64,000 nt of DNA from Tropicibacter sp. R16_0 (GCF_017743935.1 NZ_JAGHRE010000001.1:293683-357682); one strand, 5' to 3'; numbered from the stretch's first letter, positions 29,908-37,926 are shown. Notes: generated from the sequence alone by a model not told the origin. Numbers and translations: made by a program.

Positions 29908-29925
29908 CGGGGGCCGGAGGGGGGC
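29908..29925. repeat. Left 18-bp direct repeat of the island (candidate attL)
   Basis: cgggggccggaggggggc is identical to 42615-42632 in the same orientation. The flanks also agree: GCGC before and TGAGCGC shortly after in both copies. It lies 95 bp upstream of the polyamine synthase start. Nearby GGGGGCCGGGGGCC (about 29951-29964) resembles intergenic hairpin DNA, so an alternative is that the target was a repetitive element. Confidence 0.6.
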
Positions 29926-30140
29926 TGAGCGCGTTTCAGTCAAAATACCGGGGGCCGGGGGCCTCGGCAAGAGGCCACGTACCGCCCGAGGGCCTTGCAG
30001 CAAACCCCGCCCTGTGTAAGCCTCAAGAGCTTACAGGTAAATTCAACACAACCGAACCTAGCCACGGGGCCGAGGACAGACGAGCTATGTCCGTGACCGG
30101 TCTTTCTGTGCCTACGGTTAACCGCTCAAGGGAGGGCGAT

Positions 30141-30353
30141 ATGAAGGAAGACGAATACAGGGTTGAGATGGGCATCGCAGGCGATGACGACACCATTGAG
30201 TTCTGGGGGGATGATGGCATCGAGTTCTTTGTCCGAGTGAACTACGATCAGTCGGAAGACGTTGAAGCCCTAATCAATGAAGCGGGTGTCGATTCACCCG
30301 TGCTGATCGCAAAGGCGAAAGACCTTCATGCGTGGGTGCGTGCTCAGGGCTGA
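30141..30353 (+). CDS. Small acidic island protein, unknown function
   Basis: 70 residues, strongly acidic (KEDEYRVEM, GDDDTIEFWGDDGIEFF, then a segment with YDQSEDVEALI). The start is ATG 30141 with GGGAGGG six bases upstream; the longer frame from 30087 lacks that support. A hairpin terminator follows 25 bp after the stop. No family recognised. First gene inside the left end of the island; acidic proteins of this size in phages are often DNA mimics or inhibitors, but that is only a possibility. Confidence 0.65.
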   Translation: MKEDEYRVEMGIAGDDDTIEFWGDDGIEFFVRVNYDQSEDVEALINEAGVDSPVLIAKAKDLHAWVRAQG

Positions 30354-30377
30354 GGCTTGCCACGTGCACCCGAAAGG

Positions 30378-30402
30378 GGGCCGCTGAAAAGCGGCCCTCA
30401 TT
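30378..30402 (+). terminator. Rho-independent terminator
   Basis: GGGCCGC (30378-30384), loop TGAAAA, GCGGCCC (30391-30397), then tcatttct. It closes the small acidic gene. Confidence 0.75.
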
Positions 30403-30405
30403 TCT

Positions 30406-30534
30406 CTACTCGTCAGGTTTCTTGTTGCCTGGCTGTCTGATCAAACGATCAATCTGAATCCAGGTGAGTAGCGCACGGCCAGCGAGGCACGCGAACAGGA
30501 GAGGTTCATTCAGGGTACTCAGGATTTCTAGCAA
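30406..30534 (-). CDS. Possible 42-residue hydrophobic protein
   Basis: Frame begins with TTG (30532-30534), preceded by GAGGA five bases upstream, and encodes a hydrophobic stretch (NEPLLFACLAGRALLTWIQI) followed by a basic, proline-containing tail. Such short single-span proteins are common in phages (holin-like or superinfection roles), but the non-ATG start and small size make this tentative. No further gene is supported in 30535-30876, which probably holds the promoter of the rightward capsid operon. Confidence 0.35.
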   Translation of the reverse strand: MLEILSTLNEPLLFACLAGRALLTWIQIDRLIRQPGNKKPDE

Positions 30535-30876
30535 CGGTTTTCCTCATACTAGCTCATCAAAAATCCGACCATGTTCTCTCCCAGTCTGTCATTTGGTCCG
30601 ATAGTGCGACGTTATGCCCCACTTGATCTACATTTAGTGGTTATGGCTGGCGGCTGCAAGACCTTACACCACATATTGTGGCGGATCCGAACTTGCCTAA
30701 AGACCTTGTGGGTTGCTGACGAGGTCGCAAATATTGGCGAAAGCCAAACTTTTCTAAGCAATTTCAATCACTTGGCCGGATTTACGATTTCGGTAAAGGC
30801 AAAAACACGCTATGATTGTGCTCGTGTAGGCCGGTCCTGCGGGACGCTGTGCCAATCCCCGGAGTAGGAGCACCGC

Positions 30877-31242
30877 ATGACAAATCCCTTTGCACCCACA
30901 TCGTCGGTTGCAGCTTCCCCTACAGCATCAAATCCGCGCGGCCAGAGCTTTCGCATCAAGACAGGTGACGAAATCTTCGAAGGCCGAGCAGCTAATGTGC
31001 CTTGGGTAAACGCCCAAATACAGAGATTGCATAAACACGTTTCTCAAGAGATGAGCGACGTTATGGCCGAGGAAGTTGTCCCTCGGTTCGCCAAGCTGCA
31101 CGAGCGCGTGGACCAAGCCGACAACGAACTGCAAGACCTGCGCGAACGAATGGCGCACCTGGAGACAGAGCTGGGGGTGGCGGACATCGACAAGTCTGCC
31201 AGTACCTTTCGCAGCCGCCGAGGAGGGTCCGATGCCGTTTGA
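30877..31242 (+). CDS. Coiled-coil protein upstream of the capsid gene
   Basis: 121 residues. A serine/proline-rich N-terminus (SSVAASPTASNPRG) leads to a helical segment with heptad character (RFAKLHERVDQADNELQDLRERMAHLETELG) and a short basic end. AGGAG precedes the ATG. It overlaps the next gene by 11 bp and belongs to the rightward capsid operon. Position and coiled coil would suit a head-assembly scaffold or a capsid-size factor, but no homology is visible. Confidence 0.7.
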   Translation: MTNPFAPTSSVAASPTASNPRGQSFRIKTGDEIFEGRAANVPWVNAQIQRLHKHVSQEMSDVMAEEVVPRFAKLHERVDQADNELQDLRERMAHLETELGVADIDKSASTFRSRRGGSDAV

Positions 31243-31381
31243 CGACCAATTCCACGAACGCGACGAACCCAACGAACAAGAAGTGCTGAAAGCCGTCTAC
31301 AAAGGTATCCGCCAAGGGTTTGCCGCAGCCGACGCCAACAAGTTTCTGGACAGCGCCCAGAAGAAGGGGAACAAAAAGTGA
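31232..31381 (+). CDS. Small protein immediately upstream of capsid
   Basis: 49 residues, charged and helical (DEPNEQEVLKAVYKGIRQGFAAADANKFLDSAQ). GAGGAGGG is six bases before the ATG, and its stop overlaps the GTG start of the capsid gene by 4 bp. It is missed by longer open frames that start earlier. Function unknown; translational coupling to the capsid gene suggests a role in head assembly. Confidence 0.6.
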   Translation: MPFDDQFHERDEPNEQEVLKAVYKGIRQGFAAADANKFLDSAQKKGNKK

Positions 31382-32766
31382 ACAATTTTATCGCAAACGC
31401 ACTGGTCGATGACCCCAAGTTGCACGATCCCAAGCTCGAAAAGGTGGCATCTGCGGCTCTCCGCAAAAAAGCCTACGAGGTCGCCTATGCCCAGGCCGAG
31501 GCCAAACTTGAAAATTATGTAGAGCTTGAGAACGCCTTGCCCAGCTTCGAAGCGCGCATTAACGCTCTCGAAGAGCGTGGCACAAACGTTCAAGTATCGG
31601 CAGAACTGGTCCGGCCCAAGCCCAGTAAGGCGGTCGTTAAACACCCTCGTCCGGTGGAAACGGTCTTTGGCGCACTAACCGCCGAGGTGAAACGCCGGGT
31701 AAAGAACGTTCCCCTAGACACAACCCTACGAGAACTGTTCCCGGGCGAAGCAAACGGCAAACAAAGAGCCGCAGCCAAATCGGCAACCACCGGCGCGTCC
31801 ACCTCTAACATTAACTGGGGCGGAACGTTCGCCGACACCGGCAAGGTAGGCTGGATTGAACAGCTGCAGCCGGTATCAGTGTTCGCAAATATTATTGGGG
31901 AACCCATCCCGTTCGGCACCCATAACGCCATCACCATGCCACGGCGCGCGGTCACCGGCGCTGTGTCTGGGTCGTTTGTACAAGAAAGCCAAACCATCCC
32001 TGTTAAGTCGGATGTTTTGGGGACGGTGACTGCCGAACGATTCAAGGCTGCAGTTATTTCAACGATGACAGCAGAAGTGGCACAAACCAGTGCACCTTCG
32101 CTGGAGGGCCTGCTGCGGCAGCATGTGGTGCAAGACACTGCTCGGATGCTAGACAACGTTTTGCTCAACCCGGACAATGCACCCATTGCGGCTGTGCGGC
32201 CTGGCAGTCCTTGGAACGGCGCAACCACGAAAGCCAGCTCGGGTACGGACCTAGGCAAAATCCTAACGGACATTGCTTGGCTGATTGAGAGCGTGATGCA
32301 CGCAGGAACCCTGCGCTCGCCCAAAATTGTGCTGGACCCAACGCGGCATCTGCGTCTGAGTATGACACGAGACGCCGAAGGGTTCGTGTTCCGCAAGATG
32401 CTGGAAGCTGGCAACTTGTTCGGGGTTCCGGTCGTCGTTTCGGCCACCGTACCCATCGACAAAATCTACGCGATAGAAACGTCGGACTTTGCTGGGTGGC
32501 TTCCGGCCCCAGAGATAGACACGAGCGAACAAGCCGTTCTTGTCATGGTTAACGACAGTGGCGCAGATCCGAAGATGAAGGACGAGAACGCTGTCAACGC
32601 AGCTGGGTCCGTCAATATCTCGGACGCCGCCACGGTAACGGGCGGACCTGCCCAGGTTATTAGTACCCACCAATCGCGAATTATTGCGCTGCGCATGATC
32701 CAGCCGGTGAGCTGGGCGATGCTGCGGCCCGGCAGCACTGCGTATCTAACGGAGGTAAATTGGTGA
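31378..32766 (+). CDS. HK97-family phage major capsid protein
   Basis: 462 residues, GTG start overlapping the preceding stop. Residues ~1-120 are helical with KAYEVAYAQAEAKLENYVELENAL and could act as a fused scaffold (delta) region. From about residue 140 the pattern is that of an HK97-fold capsid: SNINWGGTFADTGKVGWIEQL, ITMPRRAVTGAVSGSFVQE, AVISTMTAEV, LLNPDNAPIAAVRP (N-terminal arm and A-domain), then RHLRLSMTRDAEGF and GVPVVVSATVPIDK near the spine/A-domain, ending RIIALRMIQPVSWAMLRPGSTAY. No protease or portal gene flanks it, which is unusual for a complete head module. Confidence 0.8.
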   Translation: MNNFIANALVDDPKLHDPKLEKVASAALRKKAYEVAYAQAEAKLENYVELENALPSFEARINALEERGTNVQVSAELVRPKPSKAVVKHPRPVETVFGALTAEVKRRVKNVPLDTTLRELFPGEANGKQRAAAKSATTGASTSNINWGGTFADTGKVGWIEQLQPVSVFANIIGEPIPFGTHNAITMPRRAVTGAVSGSFVQESQTIPVKSDVLGTVTAERFKAAVISTMTAEVAQTSAPSLEGLLRQHVVQDTARMLDNVLLNPDNAPIAAVRPGSPWNGATTKASSGTDLGKILTDIAWLIESVMHAGTLRSPKIVLDPTRHLRLSMTRDAEGFVFRKMLEAGNLFGVPVVVSATVPIDKIYAIETSDFAGWLPAPEIDTSEQAVLVMVNDSGADPKMKDENAVNAAGSVNISDAATVTGGPAQVISTHQSRIIALRMIQPVSWAMLRPGSTAYLTEVNW

Positions 32767-33305
32767 TGGCGAACGTGACAACGGACAGGTGGATTGATTC
32801 CGGAGTCCACGGCATTGCAATCTTTATTGATAGCAACTCGGGCAATTGCACCTTGCAGACGGACCTGCAACGGCAGCTGATCGCCACCGGCAATGCGCAA
32901 ACCGGGGAGCTAACTCCAAGCAACCCAACCACCGAACCAGCGGCTGCGCTGTGGCGCCAGTACCGAGGCGAACCCGTGCGAAGCGGGTACAGCACCAAAA
33001 CGCCTGAAGCCCCGCCACCGCCACCGCCGCAGCCCACGCCTGAAATTGGCGAACCGATGATCGACGGGGTGCCAGTGGGGACGCAGATACCGAACCCGAA
33101 CCCTGCCCCGGTTCACGCTTGGCCGGTGATCGAAACCAGCTTGAAGGAATGCACGAACATCAAACTCGACGGCCTGACGGTCGGTGAAGTTCGGGACGGA
33201 AAAGTCTGGGTTCCCGACAGTGGGTCCGAACGGATCAACGCTGCGCGCCGCCTGATCCGCGAAGGCGTACTGACGAGCGTGGACAAGAAAGGAGAGCTGA
33301 GATGA
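32766..33305 (+). CDS. Proline-rich island protein, unknown function
   Basis: 179 residues. N-terminal ~70 residues look globular, then a TPEAPPPPPPQPTPEIGEP linker, then a C-terminal piece ending SERINAARRLIREGVLTSVDKKGEL. The ATG shares one base with the capsid stop (TGATG) and has GGAGG upstream. Position right after capsid is where head-completion or decoration proteins lie in phages; no family recognised. Confidence 0.6.
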   Translation: MANVTTDRWIDSGVHGIAIFIDSNSGNCTLQTDLQRQLIATGNAQTGELTPSNPTTEPAAALWRQYRGEPVRSGYSTKTPEAPPPPPPQPTPEIGEPMIDGVPVGTQIPNPNPAPVHAWPVIETSLKECTNIKLDGLTVGEVRDGKVWVPDSGSERINAARRLIREGVLTSVDKKGELR

Positions 33306-33640
33306 GCATAATTGCCAAGTTCGATGCCGACGACCAACTACTTATGCGCCGCATCGTTCTAAAAGTGTTCACACGGGAAGAGATGCTAAGTCTGCCCGAA
33401 CCAGCGCGGCAAAAGGTAGAACTGGCCGCTGTGAAAGAGCTGGCGAAGTACAAATCCCGGCTGCGGCGCTCTGAACAACGCGAGAAGGCCCGTTCCGCAA
33501 CCCGCAAACCAAGCAGGGACAGCGTAAAGGCGGTGACAGCGCGGGCAAAGAAGATTGCCGAAGACGTCTGGGCACGGGAACGAGCCGAACGAGAACAGGC
33601 CGCATACCGTCGCGACCCACACTGCTACTGGGGGTCGTAA
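33302..33640 (+). CDS. Basic helical protein, unknown function
   Basis: 112 residues, predominantly helical and highly basic (YKSRLRRSEQREKARSATRKPSR, then EDVWARERAEREQAAYRR). It overlaps the previous stop by 4 bp (ATGA). Last clear gene of the capsid operon. Could bind nucleic acid inside the head; no homology recognised. Confidence 0.6.
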   Translation: MSIIAKFDADDQLLMRRIVLKVFTREEMLSLPEPARQKVELAAVKELAKYKSRLRRSEQREKARSATRKPSRDSVKAVTARAKKIAEDVWARERAEREQAAYRRDPHCYWGS

Positions 33641-33783
33641 AGAACGTGGCTGGGTGTTTCATGGTTACTCCAGACAGCCACATTTCACCGCCCAGTTCCT
33701 TGCGGGCGGTGATACGTCCGGCCCCGATGTTTCGTCTTGCATTGGGGCCGGACACCGAAAGCACTTGGATTGGCTAAGCCCGT

Positions 33784-33984
33784 ATGTCCCGTATGTTTCT
33801 TGTCAATATCCGTCACGAACTGAGGCAGCGCATCAAATGCGCACACCGGCTGCGATGCCGGGTAAAGGTTCCAACCCGGTACGTGGACCTCGCCATCGTC
33901 CAGAGAGAAGAGCTGGGCCTGTCGGTAGAGATTATTCCCGACCCGGACCCAGATGCTTTCGTGTTTACCGGGACGCATGACTAA
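33784..33984 (+). CDS. Doubtful 66-residue ORF in the island
   Basis: Encodes a basic N-terminal half and an acidic end (LSVEIIPDPDPDAF). No Shine-Dalgarno sequence precedes the ATG, and an open frame of similar length overlaps on the other strand. The upstream 33641-33783 contains a strong hairpin (TCCGGCCCC near 33718 pairing with GGGGCCGGA near 33747) that could end the capsid operon. I list it for completeness. Confidence 0.3.
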   Translation: MSRMFLVNIRHELRQRIKCAHRLRCRVKVPTRYVDLAIVQREELGLSVEIIPDPDPDAFVFTGTHD

Positions 33985-34047
33985 GGCTGGTCGTCATCGT
34001 CGCCATGGGGCGTCTTGCGGGTGTCCTTCGGCGGTCGGCGGCGATAG

Positions 34048-34518
34048 TTAGGCATCGAACCGCGTCGCTTCGCCATTGTACAATAACCCCTTAGTATCCG
34101 GGTTCTCCTCGGCCATCTCGTCCAGGCGCTTGCGCCGTACTGCGGCCTTTCGGGCCTCGGTGGCCTTCACTCGGTCAGGGAGGATCTTGAGAGTTGAGGC
34201 CAGAGCTTGCATTTCAGATGACATATGCTGCATGCGTGCCCAAGAGGGATGTTCCTTCTTTTGGCCGGTGTCAGTTTCGTAGAACAAAGCCTCCACGCCC
34301 TGTTCGGCGATGATCTTGGATTGCCATTCACCGAGGCGGCGCAACTCGAGCACTAAATCAACGTACCGCACAAGCAGATGAAGGTGGGCCTCGTTGAAAT
34401 GGTCAGGCAAGTTACTACGGACAATTTGCTGAAAGACAGTGAACTCCTCAATTGACAGGTGCTCTGGCGGCTTCAAGTACTGCCCCCGTGGTTGGTTCTC
34501 CGCATACATGTTCGGCAT
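34048..34518 (-). CDS. Phage terminase small subunit, P27-like
   Basis: 156 residues. PPEHLSIEEFTVFQQIV, then a helical core with LLVRYVDLVLELRRLGEWQSKI, GVEALFYETDTGQKKEHPSW and a C-terminal basic segment (VKATEARKAAVRRKRLDEM) match the layout of the P27 family of TerS proteins. It would recognise the packaging site and hand DNA to a large terminase, but no large subunit gene exists in the island. That fits a satellite that redirects a helper phage's packaging motor. GGAGG lies six bases before the ATG and is part of the dyad at 34525-34562. Confidence 0.72.
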   Translation of the reverse strand: MPNMYAENQPRGQYLKPPEHLSIEEFTVFQQIVRSNLPDHFNEAHLHLLVRYVDLVLELRRLGEWQSKIIAEQGVEALFYETDTGQKKEHPSWARMQHMSSEMQALASTLKILPDRVKATEARKAAVRRKRLDEMAEENPDTKGLLYNGEATRFDA

Positions 34519-34524
34519 TTCTGT

Positions 34525-34562
34525 CCTCCGGGCTGGGTATACAGATCAGTATACCCCGGAGG
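34525..34562. promoter_or_regulatory. Long dyad overlapping the terS ribosome-binding site
   Basis: GGGTATAC (34535-34542) - AGATCA - GTATACCC (34549-34556) is a perfect 8-bp inverted repeat, and the flanks extend it: CCTCC at 34525-34529 pairs with GGAGG at 34558-34562. In the leftward transcript the GGAGG that serves terS is the complement of 34525-34529, so it would be closed in the stem. The site may be a repressor operator, a translational control hairpin, or both. Confidence 0.6.
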
Positions 34563-34624
34563 CAAAGATGCAGATATAGTTTTAAAAAAGCACAGAGTTT
34601 CAGCCCCCGTGCCACCCGTCGCAT

Positions 34625-35626
34625 TCAGTCAATCAGCCAATCAAAGACGATATCTAAAATGATTAGGAGGGTAATTAGAACTGTTACCTGAAAAACCACC
34701 TCGATTCTTGTACGTATCGCCTTAATCTCCTTGCGGAGCGTTTTCATTTCTATGTAGTTTCTTTCTTCTGATGGCGTTAGATCTTTGCCCGGTTTCTCCA
34801 AAGAAACGGGTTGTGCTGCTGAAAGCTCTTCTAGTTGTGTCTCTTTGCTACGGTCAGTCGCACTGTCCTTGATCGTCTCAGCCGCACTGTCCTTGATCGT
34901 CGACGACCACTCAAACGTTAACTCCCGAAGACGCGCGTTCGCGGTACCTGTTAGTTTGACCGAATGCCCGAGGTCGTATTCATCTTCACCTTCATCACCT
35001 TCGGCCAAAATGGCATAGTTGAAAATGTGACCAGGGAAACCGCTACCCATAGACTCATAACTAAGCCCGTAGAGATCTGCGAGGATATCTAAGTCTACGG
35101 AACAGATATTCCCAGCTTTTATACATTTTGCTAGATATTCAAACTTTTCCTGAGAAACAAACAGCGTTGCATGAAGTTGGGATTCGCGATGGGCGGAAAA
35201 GAAACTAATTCGCCCAGGTTCGTCGTGAAGCCAACCATCTTTTGGCATTTCTTCACTTTTAGAAGGAAACAAAAATTCATATTTGGCCGAGCTGGGGCGT
35301 GTCAGCTCTATAAGGTCAATTTTTTCGATTGTCACAGCAAGTGTTGAAAACACCTGATTTGGCTTGTCGTCTAGTGTAATGACGTGTATCAGAGCCCCAT
35401 CTACGTTTCCGCTACCAATGAAGTATACCGTATCGGAGTATCCAGTTTCATTGTCGGGATCTAACGAGGTTTCTTCGATAAGTGAAACATGATTCAGCTT
35501 AATATTGATGGTTTTTGGTCTCTTCTCGGCCTCTCCTTCATGTTGTTTGCCGTCCAGCTCGTAGGTGTACCTGAGACAGGTGCTGTTTTTCTTTATCCAG
35601 TTTGATGTATTATTGAATTCACTCAT
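34625..35626 (-). CDS. Large protein with a C-terminal membrane anchor, unknown function
   Basis: 333 residues. Residues 1-~240 look like a soluble beta-rich domain; ~250-270 contain a near-repeat (TIKDSAAETIKDSATD); ~285-310 a basic helix; and the last ~25 residues are one membrane segment (VTVLITLLIILDIVF) followed by DWLID, so it is probably tail-anchored with the bulk in the cytoplasm. GC content and codon use are lower than in the neighbours, a sign of separate acquisition. It lies where satellites and prophages carry cargo, so an anti-phage or exclusion role is possible; no defence family is recognised. Confidence 0.7.
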   Translation of the reverse strand: MSEFNNTSNWIKKNSTCLRYTYELDGKQHEGEAEKRPKTINIKLNHVSLIEETSLDPDNETGYSDTVYFIGSGNVDGALIHVITLDDKPNQVFSTLAVTIEKIDLIELTRPSSAKYEFLFPSKSEEMPKDGWLHDEPGRISFFSAHRESQLHATLFVSQEKFEYLAKCIKAGNICSVDLDILADLYGLSYESMGSGFPGHIFNYAILAEGDEGEDEYDLGHSVKLTGTANARLRELTFEWSSTIKDSAAETIKDSATDRSKETQLEELSAAQPVSLEKPGKDLTPSEERNYIEMKTLRKEIKAIRTRIEVVFQVTVLITLLIILDIVFDWLID

Positions 35627-36200
35627 TGCTGACCACCTGCAAAAAGTCCTGCTGAAGATACCATCAGATTGCTACCTTGCCACGATTGCCCGAACTAAGG
35701 TAGTTTCTCAAATCCAGCGCTGCTCCAGAACCGTCAGGAGTTCGAACTCTCCCCCCGAGTCCAGCCCGTGTTGCCAAGCGTAGAAGAAAAGTGTTTGAGA
35801 AAGCAACCAAGCGCGGAGCGGCCCGAGTAGGCGCTTTCTTAGGCTGCCGAGCTTAAGGGGGCGGAAAGAGCTTCAGAGCGGCTCTCGGAGGCTAGGATTT
35901 AGCCCAGCGCGGCGACAGGTGGTTTCGGGGACCAAAATGGGTTCGGAATCGGCCTGAAACGTTAGAAAACGGCTAGGGGGCACGCTTGACGGTGAAAGCC
36001 TTTGGTTCGTGCACTCCCGCCCCCATACCGAGCAACCAGATCGCTCAGCTTGCGGTTGCCCAGTTGTTACCAATCCTACTCGATACCGCTGCCAGCTGAC
36101 CGGGCATTCCGAAATCAGCAACAAAAAGGCCGAACTTCGAAAAGACCGTAGAATAAACCAGGTTAGGTAAGCCTCAGCGAAATTGAACAGGATTTGCCCC
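35627..36200. other. Gene-free low-complexity stretch between cargo genes
   Basis: About 570 bases without a supported gene. A leftward open frame (35873-36277) overlaps the start of the lipoprotein gene and lacks a ribosome-binding site. The segment must contain the promoter of the leftward anchored protein and of the rightward lipoprotein. It has no tRNA or terminator I would defend. Confidence 0.45.
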
Positions 36201-36467
36201 ATGAGAACTCTCACGCTGGTAGTTTTTGGTGGCCTGGTCGTGGCTGCATGCACTCCTTTGGCCGAACCCATTGTCACGGACTACAATGGCTATTCAGTCA
36301 AAGTCTTTGAGGCTGGCAACAAACGATTCCCGGCCACTGAGATCCTCGCAAAAGCACAATCCGCGTGTCAGATCGACGGCCAAACTGCAGTCTACCAATC
36401 GACAAACGTTGAGAGTGACGGAGATTGGCTTCTACCGGACCAAACGCACTTCTTCCTTTGCCGATGA
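36201..36467 (+). CDS. Small lipoprotein
   Basis: 88 residues. MRTLTLVVFGGLVVAAC is a lipoprotein signal peptide with lipobox VAAC (cysteine at residue 17), followed by a mature domain with one further pair of cysteines (SACQIDGQ and the C-terminal FLCR). The ATG at 36201 is preferred over an upstream in-frame start because it gives a proper signal peptide. Inference: an outer-membrane or periplasm-facing lipoprotein carried by the island; lysogenic-conversion or exclusion roles are typical for such cargo, but nothing specific is visible. Confidence 0.7.
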   Translation: MRTLTLVVFGGLVVAACTPLAEPIVTDYNGYSVKVFEAGNKRFPATEILAKAQSACQIDGQTAVYQSTNVESDGDWLLPDQTHFFLCR

Positions 36468-36645
36468 TCACGTATTGAGAAGAAGATTGGACGAATTCCG
36501 CTGAAATAGAATAGAAAAATGTTGGGATTCTGAGGGTGCTGCAGCGGAGAGCCAAGTTGTCTAGAAGTTCGCGCGGCAAGTTAAACCGTTGCGCCGTCGT
36601 GTTCTTTCGCAATTTGACGACCGCACCATAGAGGAAGAAGGCAAG

Positions 36646-37554
36646 ATGACAGTTTCCGGCCGATCTATGCAACTTTACTTTATCGACGGTCGTCCCGATG
36701 GGATGTTGACGGCAGAGGTCTTCAATTGGACTGGCCATGTGCTGATGACGCCACGTACACAGATATCCAACGCTCTTTCACGAAAACACTCTAAGCACAC
36801 AGGTGTCTACGTTCTAATCGGTGAAAACGATGGTGAGCCACTCGCATACATCGGTGAGGCCGAGAACATGGCTAAACGACTTGGGCAGCACGTTGCGAAC
36901 AAGGATTGGTGGTCAAGCGCAATTTTGATCACCACAGCCGCTGATACTCTCAACAAAGCTCATGTTAAGTACCTGGAAGCTCGACTTGTTGAGGGGGCTG
37001 AAGCAGTCGGGCGGACAAAACTGGAAAATGCGAATACTCCGCCCAGGCCAAGCTTAGGTGAAGCCGATGTCGCAAACATGGAAGGATTTCTCGATTACCT
37101 AATGATGGTGCTTCCTGCTCTGCGAATTGACATGTTCTTGCAGCACGCGAAACCGAAGACCACCTCAAACACGCTCACTCTATCTTCCCCAAATCAAAGC
37201 GAGCTCGTGCGTTTCCAGCTGCAAAGCAAGAAGTTTGGTCTGGTCGCATCAGCCCGGCTTGAAGATGGGGAATTCATTGTTGAGCGAGGATCTGAGGCAA
37301 AACAATCTTGGACAGGCGAGGGCGGCCACAGCTACGAAGCTTTGCGCAAAGAGCTGGAAACAAACGGCACCGTCGTATCTCAAGGCGGTAATTGCGTTTT
37401 CACACAAGACTACGCCTTTAAAAGCCCGAGTGCGGCAGCGGCGATGATACATGGAAGGCCAACAAACGGGACCGTAGATTGGAAAATCGAGGGCACGTCG
37501 CAAACTTATAAGTCTTGGGAACAATCCCAGCTCGAACGGCTCGAAAGCGAGTAA
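36646..37554 (+). CDS. GIY-YIG nuclease family protein with C-terminal DUF4357-like domain
   Basis: 302 residues. TGVYVLIGENDGEPLAYIGEAENMAKRLGQH is a canonical GIY-YIG core (GVYVL / AYIGE / R) near residues 52-85, with the catalytic region followed by KYLEARLVEGAE. The C-terminal ~100 residues (SARLEDGEFIVERGSEAK, HSYEALRKEL, VFTQDYAFKSPSAAAAMI) match DUF4357, which often accompanies such nucleases. The start at 36646 follows GAGGAAGAAGG; a longer frame from 36589 lacks support. These proteins are frequent in mobile elements and beside restriction systems; the actual role is not known. Confidence 0.82.
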   Translation: MTVSGRSMQLYFIDGRPDGMLTAEVFNWTGHVLMTPRTQISNALSRKHSKHTGVYVLIGENDGEPLAYIGEAENMAKRLGQHVANKDWWSSAILITTAADTLNKAHVKYLEARLVEGAEAVGRTKLENANTPPRPSLGEADVANMEGFLDYLMMVLPALRIDMFLQHAKPKTTSNTLTLSSPNQSELVRFQLQSKKFGLVASARLEDGEFIVERGSEAKQSWTGEGGHSYEALRKELETNGTVVSQGGNCVFTQDYAFKSPSAAAAMIHGRPTNGTVDWKIEGTSQTYKSWEQSQLERLESE

Positions 37555-37614
37555 GCGTAGGTAGTTGTCGCCTTTGGGGGCAGTGGGTCTGCCCTTTGGG
37601 AGAAACGCCCTCAC

Positions 37615-37926
37615 AGTGGTACGCCCTAAAAAGTTTCTTTTCTTTATCCTCTCTTCTCTTCTTTTCTCTACCCTACCCTCTTTTTCTTCTTTCTATTTCT
37701 TCTTCCTTCTACCACTCTTACCACCCTAAGAAAGAGAAGCCTTTGTAATAGAAGGGAAAGATCAGAGTGGTATCCTACCACCTTGCGTACCACTTGATAC
37801 GCCAAAAGATACCACTCGTCACCGTCAGGTCAGATAGGCAGCTTGTTTCGGGTTTTACCGTCGCCGGTCAGTAAACCCTGCTCATCGCCGCTTTTTTCAC
37901 CCAGAGTGGTATCTATTAGAGTGGTA
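37615..37926. other. Iteron cluster, candidate replication origin of the island
   Basis: AGTGGTA or its complement TACCACT occurs exactly seven times: 37615 (+), 37710 (-), 37766 (+), 37788 (-), 37810 (-), 37905 (+) and 37920 (+); TACCACC variants lie at 37719 and 37776. Copies at 37766, 37788 and 37810 are spaced exactly 22 bp. A pyrimidine-rich tract (37631-37711) lies among them. The cluster surrounds the 3' end of the primase-helicase gene. In SaPI-type satellites the origin lies next to the replication gene and is made of such iterons. Confidence 0.55.

Noticed and set aside
30571-30867. 98-residue rightward open frame before the capsid operon
   Set aside because: No Shine-Dalgarno, mixed composition, no domain; the space is better explained as control region.
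30877-33640. Gene transfer agent head genes, since the group is known for GTAs
   Set aside because: The capsid gene lacks the neighbouring portal, protease and adaptor genes of the GTA cluster and lies in an integrase-bearing island with its own primase and TerS.
33685-33978. Leftward 97-residue open frame overlapping the doubtful rightward ORF
   Set aside because: No ribosome-binding site, and the rightward operon and its hairpin occupy the segment. I could not choose firmly, so I kept the other one at low confidence.
35873-36277. 134-residue leftward open frame in the island
   Set aside because: It overlaps the lipoprotein start on the other strand and has no ribosome-binding site.
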